The translations under genes and the position numbers were made by a program. A stretch of 64,000 nt of DNA from Batkoa obscura (taxonomy: Eukaryota; Entomophthoromycota; Entomophthoromycetes; Entomophthorales; Batkoaceae), in NCBI GenBank assembly GCA_030770535.1, contig JASVEC010000023.1:620001-684000 (forward strand), written 5' to 3'. Under the pieces are notes generated by a model. That model was not told the origin of the DNA, ran no database searches, and saw only the letters and a list, made by a program, of their open reading frames with translations. How positions within the stretch are numbered: the stretch's first letter is position 1; each line of letters begins with the position of its first letter. Of this stretch, positions 34,000-44,946 are shown in pieces.

Positions 34000-34402
34000 A
34001 TATAAACAATAACAAGGCTATCAAGTTTTGATCAAAATAGATAAAACTATTTTTCCTTTTATTATGCTATTTATTTTTGTGCAAAATAAAAATTTAAAAT
34101 AAAAAATGTGTAAACTAAAAAGTTTTGCGTATGTTGTTTAAAATCTTTCAATATGATGATAAGATTTAATATACAAGTAAAAAGAAATTAAATAAACCAG
34201 TCTTCTGAAAAATTTAATCTCACTAACAACACGTTTAATTTTTTTAACAAAGTAAGCTATAATACTATAGTATTCCTCAAATTTTGTCTTAGATAGAAAA
34301 TAGTTGAAATGTTAAATCAACGAATTCTTGTTAATTTTGCAAAATTTAGGCTTAAATCACTATAAAATTTTATTAATCTTGCCAGTTTGAGCTTTTTAAT
34401 AT

Positions 34403-34481
34403 GAGGATGTGTTTTTATGTTTAAGAACTTTACCAACAGTTTTTCCACTCAAATAATGCTTAAACGAAAAAATACATCCCC
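34403..34481 (+). mobile_element. MITE copy, internally deleted (79 bp)
   Basis: Intact ends GAGGATGTG / ACATCCCC and left core. It lacks the subterminal ATGGAAAAAGTAATGAAATC block present in full copies. Confidence 0.85.
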
Positions 34482-34626
34482 GTTTATTATCACAAAATCT
34501 GATGGTCAGAGTTTAATTGCTTTATATTATTTATAAAAAGCTAAAAGTTAAAAAAAGCTTATAATAACTTATTAAAAAATGGATATAATATTAGAAAAAG
34601 TTATTCAATAAAATATAGAATAATAT

Positions 34627-34724
34627 GGGGATGTATTTTTGTGTTTAAGAATTTTGCTAACAAATTTTCCGCTTAAATAGTGCTTAAAAAATGGAAAAAA
34701 TAATGAAGTCAAAAAAAACACACC
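34627..34724 (+). mobile_element. MITE copy (GGGGATGT family)
   Basis: 98 bp, GGGGATGTATTTTTGTG to ACACACCT, 42 bp left of the solo LTR at 34767. Confidence 0.88.
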
Positions 34725-35000
34725 TATATAGTAGTAATAAAATATACATATAGAACATTTACATTATGTGAAATCTGGTACTCAGTGGCTGGAGTCAAAA
34801 GCAGTTCTTGGCTGATTGACTATCCGTAAATCCAAAGATCCTATTTTATGGAACTAAGATAGACCTGAATTATGAAGAACAACACATAATAGACTACAGA
34901 CTATGTAAGTCAAATAGAGTAGACAATAATATTGTAAAACCTACTTAAAACACTATCAACAAAATCTAATGGCTTTTTTAAAGTTACAATATCAAGAAAT

Positions 35001-35095
35001 GGGGATGTTTTTTTAACTTCATTATTTTTCCATCTTTAAGCGCTATTTGGGTGGAAAATTGTTAGTAAAATTCTTAAATACAAAAATATATCCCC
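35001..35095 (-). mobile_element. MITE nested in solo LTR, target duplication AAAT
   Basis: 95 bp inverted copy, GGGGATGTTTTTTTAAC to ATATCCCC. AAAT lies on both sides, and the LTR sequence resumes directly after it (AGTTCAATTG...). Confidence 0.92.
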
Positions 35096-35164
35096 AAATA
35101 GTTCAATTGAAAAGTTTCGAGTTACTATGTTCTAAAATCTCTTTTATACTCGACAAGTATATAT

Positions 35165-35245
35165 GAGAATGCTTTTTCCATCCTTTAAGCACTATTTGAG
35201 CGGAAATTTTATTAGTAAAATTTTTGAACCTAAAAATACATTCCC
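35165..35245 (-). mobile_element. MITE nested in solo LTR, internally deleted, target duplication ATAT
   Basis: 81 bp, GAGAATGCTTTTT to ACATTCCC. It lacks the subterminal GGTTTCATTATTTTT block, the same end that is missing at 34403-34481. ATAT flanks both sides within LTR sequence. Confidence 0.9.
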
Positions 35246-35378
35246 ATATATCAAAACGAAGAGATAATATCCTTCGGGATCATATGACAGAAATTCTCAT
35301 AGTAAATCAAAATAAGAGGCCTAAGATTGATTGTGTCTAAACTTGAGAACACAACGACTTAAGTGATTGTTGTGTTAT

Positions 35379-35471
35379 GGGCTGTTTTTTTTGGTTTCAT
35401 TATTTTTCCATTTTTAAGCGTTATTTAAGTGGAAAGGTTGTAGTAAAATTCTTAAAAAAAAACACATCCCC
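35379..35471 (-). mobile_element. MITE nested in solo LTR, target duplication TTAT
   Basis: 93 bp, GGGCTGTTTTTTTTGG to ACACATCCCC. TTAT lies on both sides; the sister LTR at 48725 has a single TTAT at the matching place, showing a clean insertion. Confidence 0.94.
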
Positions 35472-35999
35472 TTATAGTCAATCATAGAGCTGATAAAGCG
35501 ATATTTCACAACTAAAATATCATAAAAACTAGTATTTAGTAATTAAAATCAAATGCAGTTTTTGTTTAATTAATTGGTTGTAAGCCAAAAAATCTTAGTT
35601 TATATGTTTAAAATAAATTTAGACTCATAGAAATAATATATGATAAGCTATAAATTATATGAAATATTACAAAGTCCAATAGCTTTATTGAAAAGTATAA
35701 TATTAAGGAATAATTTAATAAAAAGTCTTAAATTAATTATATCTAAATTTAAAAACATAATAGCTTTTGATGGGAAAATCACCTAAAGCTACTTAAATTT
35801 ATTACATAAATAATAGTTAAATTAACTATAAAATTGATAAATCAATATCTTGTATAATTTAATTTAGTACATTTATTTATTTTATTATAATTTTATTATT
35901 TATTTTATTGATGAATTAATAGAATTTGTTTTTTTGACAATATAGGTATTTTATAGTAAATATTTAATTAAAAATTATAATAAAATAAACAAATATATA

Positions 36000-36093
36000 G
36001 GGATGTATTTTTGTGTTTAAGAATTTTATTAACAATTTTCCACCCAAACAGCGCTTAAAGATGGAAAAATGATGAAATCAAAAAAACACCCCC
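36000..36093 (+). mobile_element. MITE copy (GGGGATGT family)
   Basis: About 94 bp, GGGATGTATTTTTGTG to ACACCCCC, flanked by TATA/TATAT. Confidence 0.88.
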
Positions 36094-36157
36094 TATATAC
36101 TTTTTTGGTAATATAAGTTTTTTAAATTCTTTTAATGTTTATTATTTCTATAATTTT

Positions 36158-36180
36158 TAATCAAACAAAAATACATTCCC
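36158..36180 (-). mobile_element. MITE end fragment
   Basis: Only the end AATCAAACAAAAATACATTC followed by CC is present, 46 bp left of a solo LTR. Confidence 0.55.
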
Positions 36181-36225
36181 ATATGTTTGTTTATTTTATT
36201 ATAATTGATAACTTTCAATGCTGAT

Positions 36226-36689
36226 TGTGAAATATCGCTTTGTTAGTCCCATGGTTAATTATAGCATAACAATCGTCTAAGCTGTTGTGTTCTCGAGTTC
36301 AGAGAAAATCAATTCCACGTCCTTATTTTGATTTGTTATGAGAATTTCTAGCTCCATCCCAAAGAATATTATCCTCTCATTTTGATATTTATACTTTTCA
36401 GAGTATAAAAGAGTTTACAGAGCATGGTAGCTCGAGGCTTTTTAACTGAATTATTCCCTGATATCTCAAACATTTAATAAACCCACTAAGTTTTCTTAAT
36501 AGTATTTTACGTAGATTTTACATTAGTATTGTCTATGCTATTTGTCTTACATAGTCTATAGCCTATTACGAGCTATTCCTCATAATCCAAGTCTATCACA
36601 GTCACATAAACTAAGACCTTTCGACTTATAGTGTAGCCAACCATCCAATAGCTGTTTTTGACTTCAATCACTGGGCACCAGATTTCACA
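36226..36689 (+). mobile_element. Solo LTR, 464 bp (family L1)
   Basis: TGTGAA...TTCACA, almost identical to the copy at 30235-30698. Flanked by CTGAT and TTGAT (4 of 5 matching; TGAT exact if one base is skipped). TATA box and AATAAA signal inside; no internal region. Young fossil, looks whole as an LTR. Confidence 0.9.
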
Positions 36690-38767
36690 TTGATGTATTT
36701 ACGAATGCTATGTTTATTAATATAAAAATAACTAGTTAGTATTTTGTATTAATAAACTATTATTTTTTAAAATTAGTATTATATCGGAATATGATTTTAG
36801 TTTTATCATATATACTTAAGCCTTTTGATTAAATAATAATTCAATATCATAACATACATAATACACAAAGAGAAAAGGAGTTATATAATCACTCAAAATA
36901 TAGATTGTTATCTTAGAGCTATGATTTGTTTTTTGTACAGCTTTAAAAAGCAGTTAATATTTTATAAAATTCTATAAATGCACCAACTTTTTATAATAGT
37001 ATTACTTTGTTTAATACAATAAATGCTTCAAAAATAGAACTCAAACTATTTCCTCATTTATGATATTGTTTTCAATTACTGAATTCTATTTACTAAAGAA
37101 TACTTATACAATATTAAAAATAAATATATTTATTTATGAAAAAAAGAGATTTTTTATAAAAAAAGCTGTTTCATCATAAAATGATTTAAAACCAAATTTA
37201 CTTTCTATTGTTCTTATAAGTCAAACTACTAAAATAAAATGATCTAAAAAACATAACAAAATAAAAACTATATCTTAATTCTTTACTTATAAATAATTTA
37301 TAAAACATTAAGATTAAACAAAAATAAAAAATGTCAATTTAAAACAACTTAAGATTAGGGATATAAATTTTTTAAATTAAATGAGTGACTTCTCCTTAAA
37401 ATACTTTGACATCATACTGCGGCGTTTTATATAGGTTTTATTCTTGAGCAATAGAATATCTATTTTTTTTAAAAACTTGAAACTTTCTTATAAATCAAAA
37501 AATAAACTTTGCCAAAGTTAAAATGACAAAGTAAGTGGTATTATGGACAAAGTTTAAAAAATATATAAATATTGACCTAAAATAGTAGAATTGATTGAAT
37601 GTGGTGATAGGCGGATTTAGTATAAATTAAAATTTTATTAGAAACACCATCTGTTCTCTCTATTCTTTTGGTAATTGAAATCCGTAGTACCCATACAACC
37701 TTATTGATTTTAAGTGCATAATCTTTATGCTAAAAGCTAGATCGCCGAATATTAAATTTACTTCCTGAAACTAAGGGATGATTCTGGCTTTATTGCTTAA
37801 TAATTATGGAATGATAGTTGTAGATTACTGCTAAACCTGACATGTTTAATAAAGATAATCAACATTTTTGCCTTTTGCTTAATATAATAATATATGTTCT
37901 TTACTGCTAAATAAACCACAGATACATTTATAAATGTCAAACTAGTTTTATAAGCTTATATTATTAAGCAAATATTAATTGATGCTTTTAGCTTATCTCA
38001 CACTTTCCTATCTAGATTAAAGTGTAAAAATATTTAATATTAAAAATAAGTTTATACTAGCCTAGCTAAATAGAATTAGCTAATATGAGGTAATAAAAGG
38101 GACTAAGTCAAATATCAAGAATGTGTTTATTAGTTGTTTTCTATTGTAATGACCTAATTTTAATAATTAATATTGATTAACTTCTTTAATTAAGACCAAA
38201 AGTTAAACCAGGTTAAGGCAAATTACTACACCTTTTTAATAGTGACTATAAGGCTAATTGCTAATAAATAGTAATAAATTTTACCATTATTAAGGGATAG
38301 ATACTCCTATTAAAATTCTAATAAATTATTTAATTTATTAAAGTTATCAGTTCCTCCCTATCACATGGTCAATTAAGATGATTCATTAGCTTTAATTGGT
38401 TCAAGGAGATTAAATATGATTCAATCCCCCAAATCAATCTCAGTTTTATGTTTAAAACAAATTAGCTCATAACTTTCTGACAATACCAAATTTAGTTAAT
38501 ATCAACTTTAATCTGGATAACTCAAGTTCATTCTTTTATTTTTTAGAAAATTATGAGGTAACGATCTGTATTAATAATTCAGTTATTTTTAGATTTTGTT
38601 TATAGCAAATCAACAAGCGATCTAAACCTTATTGAACCAATCATAAACTTAAAGAGTCAATGAGTCACTTGGCTAAGCACAGAGTGTAATTTTTAAGCAA
38701 CAAAAGAATAGCTGAATTAGAGGTTTTTCAATGAGCTTAAGCAAACCAAATTAAGGCATTTTAAAAT

Positions 38768-38835
38768 CCCCACCCCCAATCATTGGCTTAGAACTTATCA
38801 AAATCAAGCTGAAAGAAAAGGGTATAAAACTAAGA
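38768..38835 (+). promoter_or_regulatory. Promoter elements of the A20/AN1 gene
   Basis: A C-run (TCCCCACCCCC), a back-to-back CCAATCATTGG palindrome and, 37 bp on, a strong TATA box (GGGTATAAAAC near 38820) lie about 170-235 bp upstream of the ATG at 39000. C-run plus TATA promoters are common on stress-induced fungal genes, which would suit this product; that regulation is inferred. Confidence 0.5.
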
Positions 38836-38999
38836 AACCAAAAATCACAACTTACAATTTCTTTTTATTTTTTTTTAATTTTATTAATTGAAAATCTATT
38901 TTAATAGTTTTTTATAAACCACAGTTTCATTTATTTTTATTAAAACTATATCAGTTCTCTCTCTTTACTTTTATCAATCTACTTTAATTAACTATCATA

Positions 39000-39621
39000 A
39001 TGGAAAAAGATACTGCTAATAAAATCGAATTCTGCTCCAATGGCTGTGGTTTTTATAGGTAAATTCAATAATCATTTATTTATATTATAATAATTAACGC
39101 TTTATATTTTTAGTAATCCACTATTCAATAGTATGTGCTCCAAATGTTACAAAGAACAAAAAAAAGCCGAAGAGAGCAAAAATATGATCAAAGAATTAGC
39201 TACAACTACAACTGCCAATGTTAGACAAAGTAATTTGGCTTCAACAGTTGCTAAACCAGCTATAGAACATCATGAACTTAAGCCAACTAATGAACCTATA
39301 TTTACTGAAGAAAAACAGCTTACACCTGAAGTTAAACAACCTAACCCTGGTCGTTGTTATCAATGTAAAGCTAAAGTATCATTGATAAAGAGAACTACAA
39401 ATAAATGTAAATGCAGTAAGTTTTTAATATAGTATTTTATATGAAGATGAAAATATTAAACAATATTAATAGAACTTATATTCTGTGATAACCATAGACA
39501 ACCAGAAAATCATAGTTGCGAAGTTGATATTGCTAAACAAGATAAAGATGTACTTGCACAACGTAATCCTAAACTTCATTCTAAACCAACAGCGGGAAAT
39601 TCATTTACACGTATTGATTAA
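39000..39621 (+). CDS. A20/AN1 zinc-finger protein (ZFAND5/6, stress-associated type), 3 exons
   Basis: Exons 39000-39058, 39114-39415 and 39473-39621 join in frame to 169 residues. An A20 finger lies at residues 12-31 (C12-x3-C16-x11-C28-x2-C31; FCSNGCGFYSNPLFNSMCSKC, broken by intron 1 after Tyr19). A Lys/Glu/Thr-rich linker follows, then an AN1 finger from residue about 100 (RCYQCKAKV, then KCKCKLIFCDNHRQPENHSC, split by intron 2). The order A20 then AN1, and the short tail ending in ID, match the ubiquitin-binding family linked to proteasome function and stress tolerance in plants, animals and fungi. Both fingers keep all zinc ligands. The two introns fall within the fingers. Confidence 0.93.
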
Positions 39622-40346
39622 TTAAGATAGTGGAATATGTGTTGTACTTTTATTATCTAACTTTTTGTTTTTGCTTTTTATAAATTGAGATTAAAGCCCA
39701 TTTAAATTTTTTTATCTTTTTTAAGCTTTTTTGATTTTCATTTGTTAATTTTTCAAATTAAGTGGGGGGGGGAATATTTGTTTGATTCAGTTGAACTTTT
39801 AGTATTTTATTTATCTTTAACTGAAATAATAGTACTTTTCCAGTTTAGTTAATATAAAAATTTAATAACTAGATTGACCAACAAAAAACATGAAATCTAT
39901 TATTTTTAAAATTTGGATTTTGTAATATGAATTTTAATATGGTTTCATAATTTTCATATATTAAAATTTAATTTATAGTAAATTGACTAAGAACGGAGAA
40001 ATAAAAATGAACATTTTATTTTTATTTTTAAATATTTTTAAAATTAAGTTTCGTATTAATTCTTTGTTTTGAGAGAAATTAAAATAATCAAAATAATTTT
40101 TTTTAAAATGTTACAATTTATTTTCTAAATATAAAAAAATAATATGTTTCTAAATTAATAATATTAGAAATCATTTGAAATAGTTTGATATCATAAAAAA
40201 GGGCTTAAAAGCGTCAAGTAAACCACATCATCAAGATAACCACCTCATAAAAAAAGCCACAAAAAAAACAATTAAAAATCATTGAAAAAAGCTAACCCAA
40301 TCAAAAAAAAATCAAAAACTTAAAAAATAGCCTTAATTTACTGGAT
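39622..40346. other. Intergenic between two convergent genes
   Basis: Convergent 3' ends. AT-rich with a G-run (GTGGGGGGGGG near 39761); nothing else seen. Confidence 0.5.
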
Positions 40347-43300
40347 TTATTTATTCATTTCACTAGCTTTGATGGTCATCACTGATTCCTGATCAGATAA
40401 CATTTCTTTTAATGATATTGGACTATTCAAAATCTCTTCTTTCTTTTCGCTTATTTTAATTGTATTTTCACTAATATCATCTAATTTAATATCATTTAAT
40501 TTTTCTTCACTTGCATCTTCTTTGAATTCATTACTAACTTGTTCTTCTTTAACTTCATTGCTAACTTGTTCTTCTTCTTTGATTTCATTAATAACTTCTT
40601 GTTCTTTTACATCCTCATTAACCTCTTCTACTTCTGCTTCTACTTCTGCTTCTTTTTTAACTTCATTAATAATTTGTTGTTCTTCTACATCCTCATTAAC
40701 TTCTTCTACTTCATTAGTCCCATTCATAATCTCTATTTTTTCTTTTCGATCATCAATAATTCCTTGTTTCTCTTTTACATCTTCAATCTCTTTTTCTACT
40801 CCTTTGATATTTCCAATAATTCCTTCCTTTTCCATCTCGATTTCCATCTCCTCTTTATCTTCCCCAATAGTCTCCAGCTCTTTATCCTCTTTTTCCTTAC
40901 CAATTGATTCTTGTTTAGAGAATACAGCCTCTTTAGCAGTTGAATAAACGGAATGGTCATCATAAAATAAATTATCTATATCTTTCATTTGTTTACTACA
41001 AATTAATAAAGTACCTGCTTTAACATTAGCTATTATACTATTATTATTATTATTGTTAAATGTTAATTGAATTGGGGCTAATGCTGTAGTACAATTTACG
41101 TTAAAATTGAAAGCAAATAAAGGTGGTTGTGGATTGGACGATTCGAATAAAGTAGCTATGTGTAATTGTGGATTATTAGTTTCCCATGTTAATTCTCTAG
41201 TAGAAGAATTCCATTCGGGATTTGGAATAGATTTAATATCATATGAAGATAATAATTGAGTAGATAATTTAACAAAATTCACTTGTTGTATTATGGGCTT
41301 ACAAGTAGCTATAAAAGCTAATTTATGTTGATATTGTGAATTATCTAATGTTTGTTTATGAAATATAGATTTTATAAAGAATGGTAAATTGAGATGAGAT
41401 GAATTTGCAGTTGATTGTAATTTATATTTAAATAAAGTAATTTGTTTTTCTTTAATAAGATCTAATGAATCTTTTATAAATTCGTAATTTTCATTATTGA
41501 GTTTTTGAATTACTTTATTATTGTGATATAATTGAATTTTTTGTTCTTCATTGAAATTCAATTGTAATTTATAATTAATCAAATCTTCTAATTGAATTTG
41601 ATGATTTATTAATATTTGAATTTCTCCACTAATTTGCAATTGGTTTTCTTCATTACAAGTAATTATACCATCTATAATTTCATTAGAATAAAATTTAATT
41701 AATTCTTTTTCAGGTTGATTATTATTAAATGAAGTAAATTCTGAAATAGGTCTTAAAGGTTGTGGACTTCTATTAAATCCAAAGGAATGATTATCTGACA
41801 TGTTAATTTCAGACATTGGTCTTATGTTTTCTTGTTCAAATAATTTAGATCCTTCTAAATTTTTTCTTTCTCTTCGAGTTCTACCTTGACGTTTTGTTAC
41901 TACTGGTGACATTTTTAATGAATTAGACATATTAGACATAGCTTTAGCTACATCATTTGGATCTTCTTGAATTACTTCATCTCGAATATCAAATTTTACT
42001 TTTTGTAATGTATTATTTTCTTCATTTTCAGAATCTGAATTAATATTTAAGCTTTCTTTTTCAATTGATATAGAATCTTTTTTAACTTTTTCATGTGGGG
42101 GAATGGTATATCCTTCTTCATCTACTTGATTTGATTTCTGTTAAAATTAATCAACTAACTATAATTTATCTTATAAATATTAATTTTACTTGAGAATAAA
42201 CTTCAGATCCACTTAAACTTATTGTTTCAGATGGACTATCTTTTGACGGGGGTTCGAAGGTATTATTGATTGTATTACTTTAAAATATTAGATATAAATA
42301 TATAATATATAAATATATAAATATATAAATTATTATAATAATTATAAAATACTTACGCTATATTTAAATTCGAATTTTTTCTAGGTCTTAATATCCAAGA
42401 ACCAAAACCAGCTAATTAATTATTAAATTAGACTAAATTAAATTAAACTATTATTAACATGAACTTACAATCAATTTTACTAGTTAATTTAAGGGAATTG
42501 TTAGAGTCTTAAAAATGAAATAATTATTAATTAGTGCTAAATAATTATCATTATAATATAAATTACTGTTATTGATTAAATTCAAATCTCTATAGCCAGT
42601 AGCGAAATCTAATAATTGTTCCTTAGTATCTAATGAAGTAATACTTTGCAAGGAATTTTGAGCCATCTAAAATAAAGTGAATATCTTTTCATAATAATAT
42701 AATATAATATAATATAATATAATATAATATAAAAATAATAACTGCTCTTAATATTATTAACTTACATTTAAATTATTTTGTAAACTTTCAATTTGAAAAT
42801 TTTCATAATTGCTTAATGCTTTTTTTAAAGTTTCTAAACGAGATTGATCTACTCTTTCATGTTGCTAAAAAAAGAATTAATATTAATATTAATATTAAGC
42901 TTATATCCTTCTAATGATAAATTATGTATTATTATAATTACCTCATAAAACCTTTTAATTTCTGAATCTAAAGTCACCCGAATCTCTTCTAAAGCTCTAG
43001 ATAATTCAACAATTTTTTCATCTAAAAAATCGATTAAAACACTATTGAATTTTCATAAATTATAATTTTACTCGTAGTTTCGTTTTTTCTTGATTTACTC
43101 TTAATTGATTTTTGCAACTAAATAATTAATAAAATGCAATATCAACTTCTCTTTTAAAAACTTACTTTTGCAATCTTAGCACTTTTTTCTTCATATTCTT
43201 TTGTAAGTCTCTGTGAATTACCTTCAATCTAAAATATTCAAATTTAATAAAAATTCAATAAAATATTCTGTTTCTTTATTTACCAATCGAATACTTGATG

Positions 43301-43852
43301 AATCCAAATGAATATTTGTAGATTCTCTTACAATTTTATCCACTTTTTTAGTGATATTTTGGGATAAAGTTTGATGATTAATCGATATTTCTTCAACTTC
43401 TTTTTGTAATTTACTAAGGATAGAATCCAAGTGACTATTATAATTAATAATTAATAACTAATGTTTTAAATAAATGTTTGAATTTATATAAAACAAAGGA
43501 AGATGACTTACTTAAACATTCCTTTTTCTGTGATATAACTTTTCTTTGCTAATTTTAATAATTGTTTGGAATATAATTCTTCAATTTGGGCCCTTTATAG
43601 ATAATAATAGTTAACTTAGTTTAATTCAATTGTTCGTTATTATTAGTTTATTGTTTTACCTTTCTCTAAAAAAATCAGATAACTCTTCATCTAATTGTTT
43701 ACTTTTTTTGACTCTTGCTCCCATGATTTCTAACCCAATTTTGGGTTTTTCTTTCTAATAAATCCAAATTAGTATTAGTATATTTCATTAAGATCAATAA
43801 TAATTAAGATGTATCTGATATTAACTTACCATGAATGTTTCTACATAACTCA
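40347..43852 (-). CDS. Syp1/FCHo-type muniscin (F-BAR + mu-homology), 13 exons, with acidic C-terminal tail
   Basis: Exons (minus strand) 43852-43829, 43754-43660, 43592-43512, 43434-43284, 43228-43166, 43117-43072, 43021-42942, 42864-42766, 42666-42567, 42507-42469, 42411-42357, 42277-42190 and 42137-40347 add up to 904 codons in frame. Residues 1 to about 260 form an F-BAR-like coiled-coil domain (SDFFRERAQIEELYSKQLLK). Near residue 313 is DEEGYTIPP, a signature of the FCHo/Syp1 family, followed by a basic linker. A mu-homology domain starts near residue 452 (LIKFYSNEIIDGI, then LQISGEIQILI). The family nucleates clathrin-mediated endocytic sites at the plasma membrane. Oddly, after the mu-homology region there is a Glu/Lys/Val-rich acidic tail of about 190 residues with repeats such as EEVNEDVKEQEVINEIKEE. 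The 9th-10th exon boundary is the least certain splice. Confidence 0.85.
42690..42731. repeat. ATAAT microsatellite within an intron
   Basis: About eight repeats of TAATA inside intron 8 of the muniscin gene. Similar A/T microsatellites lie in other introns (TATAA type near 42295-42330; AAT type at 44912-44945 in the JMJD6-like gene). Confidence 0.75.
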
Positions 43853-44542
43853 TCTTTACTTTACTTTACTTTTAGTTGATTTGCTTTATATTTAAAATAA
43901 ATTGTCTTAATCTGAATTTTTTTTTTCGTTTTATATTTTACTAAATCTTTTTCAGCTGACCTAATTTATAACCATTTGAATTTTCAATCTTATACAATAC
44001 TAATTTTATTGGTCAATATTTTATCTAACCAATCATAAAGTAAAAATTAAGCTAACCAAAAACTTACTTTTTTCAGCCACCAAAAGCGAGTTAAACAAAA
44101 ATCCAGATTAACTCAATGACTATCAATATAGCCACCAAAATAATAACATATTCATTTGATCAAATAGATGGCTAAAACTTTAATTTCTATTTAATGACAA
44201 TATAAAATATACTTTAATAATATTGAATAGAAAATTATATTAAAAAGATTTACCAAAATCATAGAATTTTTATTTCCTTATTAAATATTTGAAATAATAA
44301 CAACATTCACTGAAATAAATAACATTAATAAAATTAAAACTTCGTTTTACAAATAACAAAATAATAGTTAAAAAAATCATTTAAATAATCATCTAATTCT
44401 ATATTTCTATATTTCTATATAATAAAAAAACAATTGACAAGTCAATATCGTTATCCTAACCACTAATTCGATATCAACTTATTTACATAAATAATATTTT
44501 CGTATATCAAAAATATAACAAAAATTAATTTCAATTCCCACT
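43853..44542. other. Intergenic between muniscin and JMJD6-like genes
   Basis: 690 bp holding the muniscin promoter and the JMJD6-like 3' end. A CTATTTC triple repeat lies near 44398-44420. No gene or MITE. Confidence 0.5.
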
Positions 44543-44906
44543 TTACTCTGCCTTTTTTATAGCTTTAACAATTCTCATTTCATCTTCATTCTCTCCCTCA
44601 CTCTCTTCTTCAGAACTTGATGAACTATTCCCACTATCACTTGAGTATAATCTAGGTATCGTTTGTAATTTTCTAATTGAACTAGCTAATTTATAATAAA
44701 AATTGCCATCATAATCACCGTATGGAGGGGGTAATTTCATTCTTTTACTTTGTGAGAGTTTTGCTAAAGTATCTAGGGAGTGAATTAATTTTAAAGCTAA
44801 TTTAGGTCGAGCATAACGGGTTTTTAAATAAACATATTCAAGGTTTGTTGGGGAACAAAAATTTTGAGTAATAGCTATAGTAAAATCTATATAATAAAAG
44901 AAACAA

Positions 44907-44946
<40 letters not shown>

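Larger units (their letters stand above)
34767..35510 (-). mobile_element. Solo LTR (family L1), reverse strand, with three MITEs inserted
   Basis: Begins TGTGAAATCTGGTACTCAG and ends GCGATATTTCACA, the reverse complement of the 464-bp LTRs elsewhere. The span is 744 bp. Subtracting the three MITEs (35001-35095, 35165-35245, 35379-35471) and one copy of each 4-bp target duplication leaves about 463 bp. It is more diverged than the copies at 30.2, 36.2 and 49.6 kb and most like the 48.7 kb copy, so it is an older fossil. No internal retroelement region is nearby. Confidence 0.9.
33205..38999. other. Repeat-rich then plain intergenic tract
   Basis: 33.7-36.7 kb is packed with MITE copies and two solo LTRs (34767-35510 with nested MITEs; 36226-36689). 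From 36.7 to 38.7 kb I see no gene or repeat, only AT-rich DNA. The last 250 bp hold promoter-like elements of the A20/AN1 gene. Confidence 0.6.

Noticed and set aside
29941-36700. Search for internal gag/pol-type coding between the solo LTRs
   Set aside because: No retroelement-like protein motifs were found in any frame between them; each LTR is treated as a solo fossil.
40522-40947. Long plus-strand ORFs rich in Ser/Leu/Phe opposite the muniscin tail
   Set aside because: They are antisense images of the Glu/Lys-rich acidic tail and have no features of their own.
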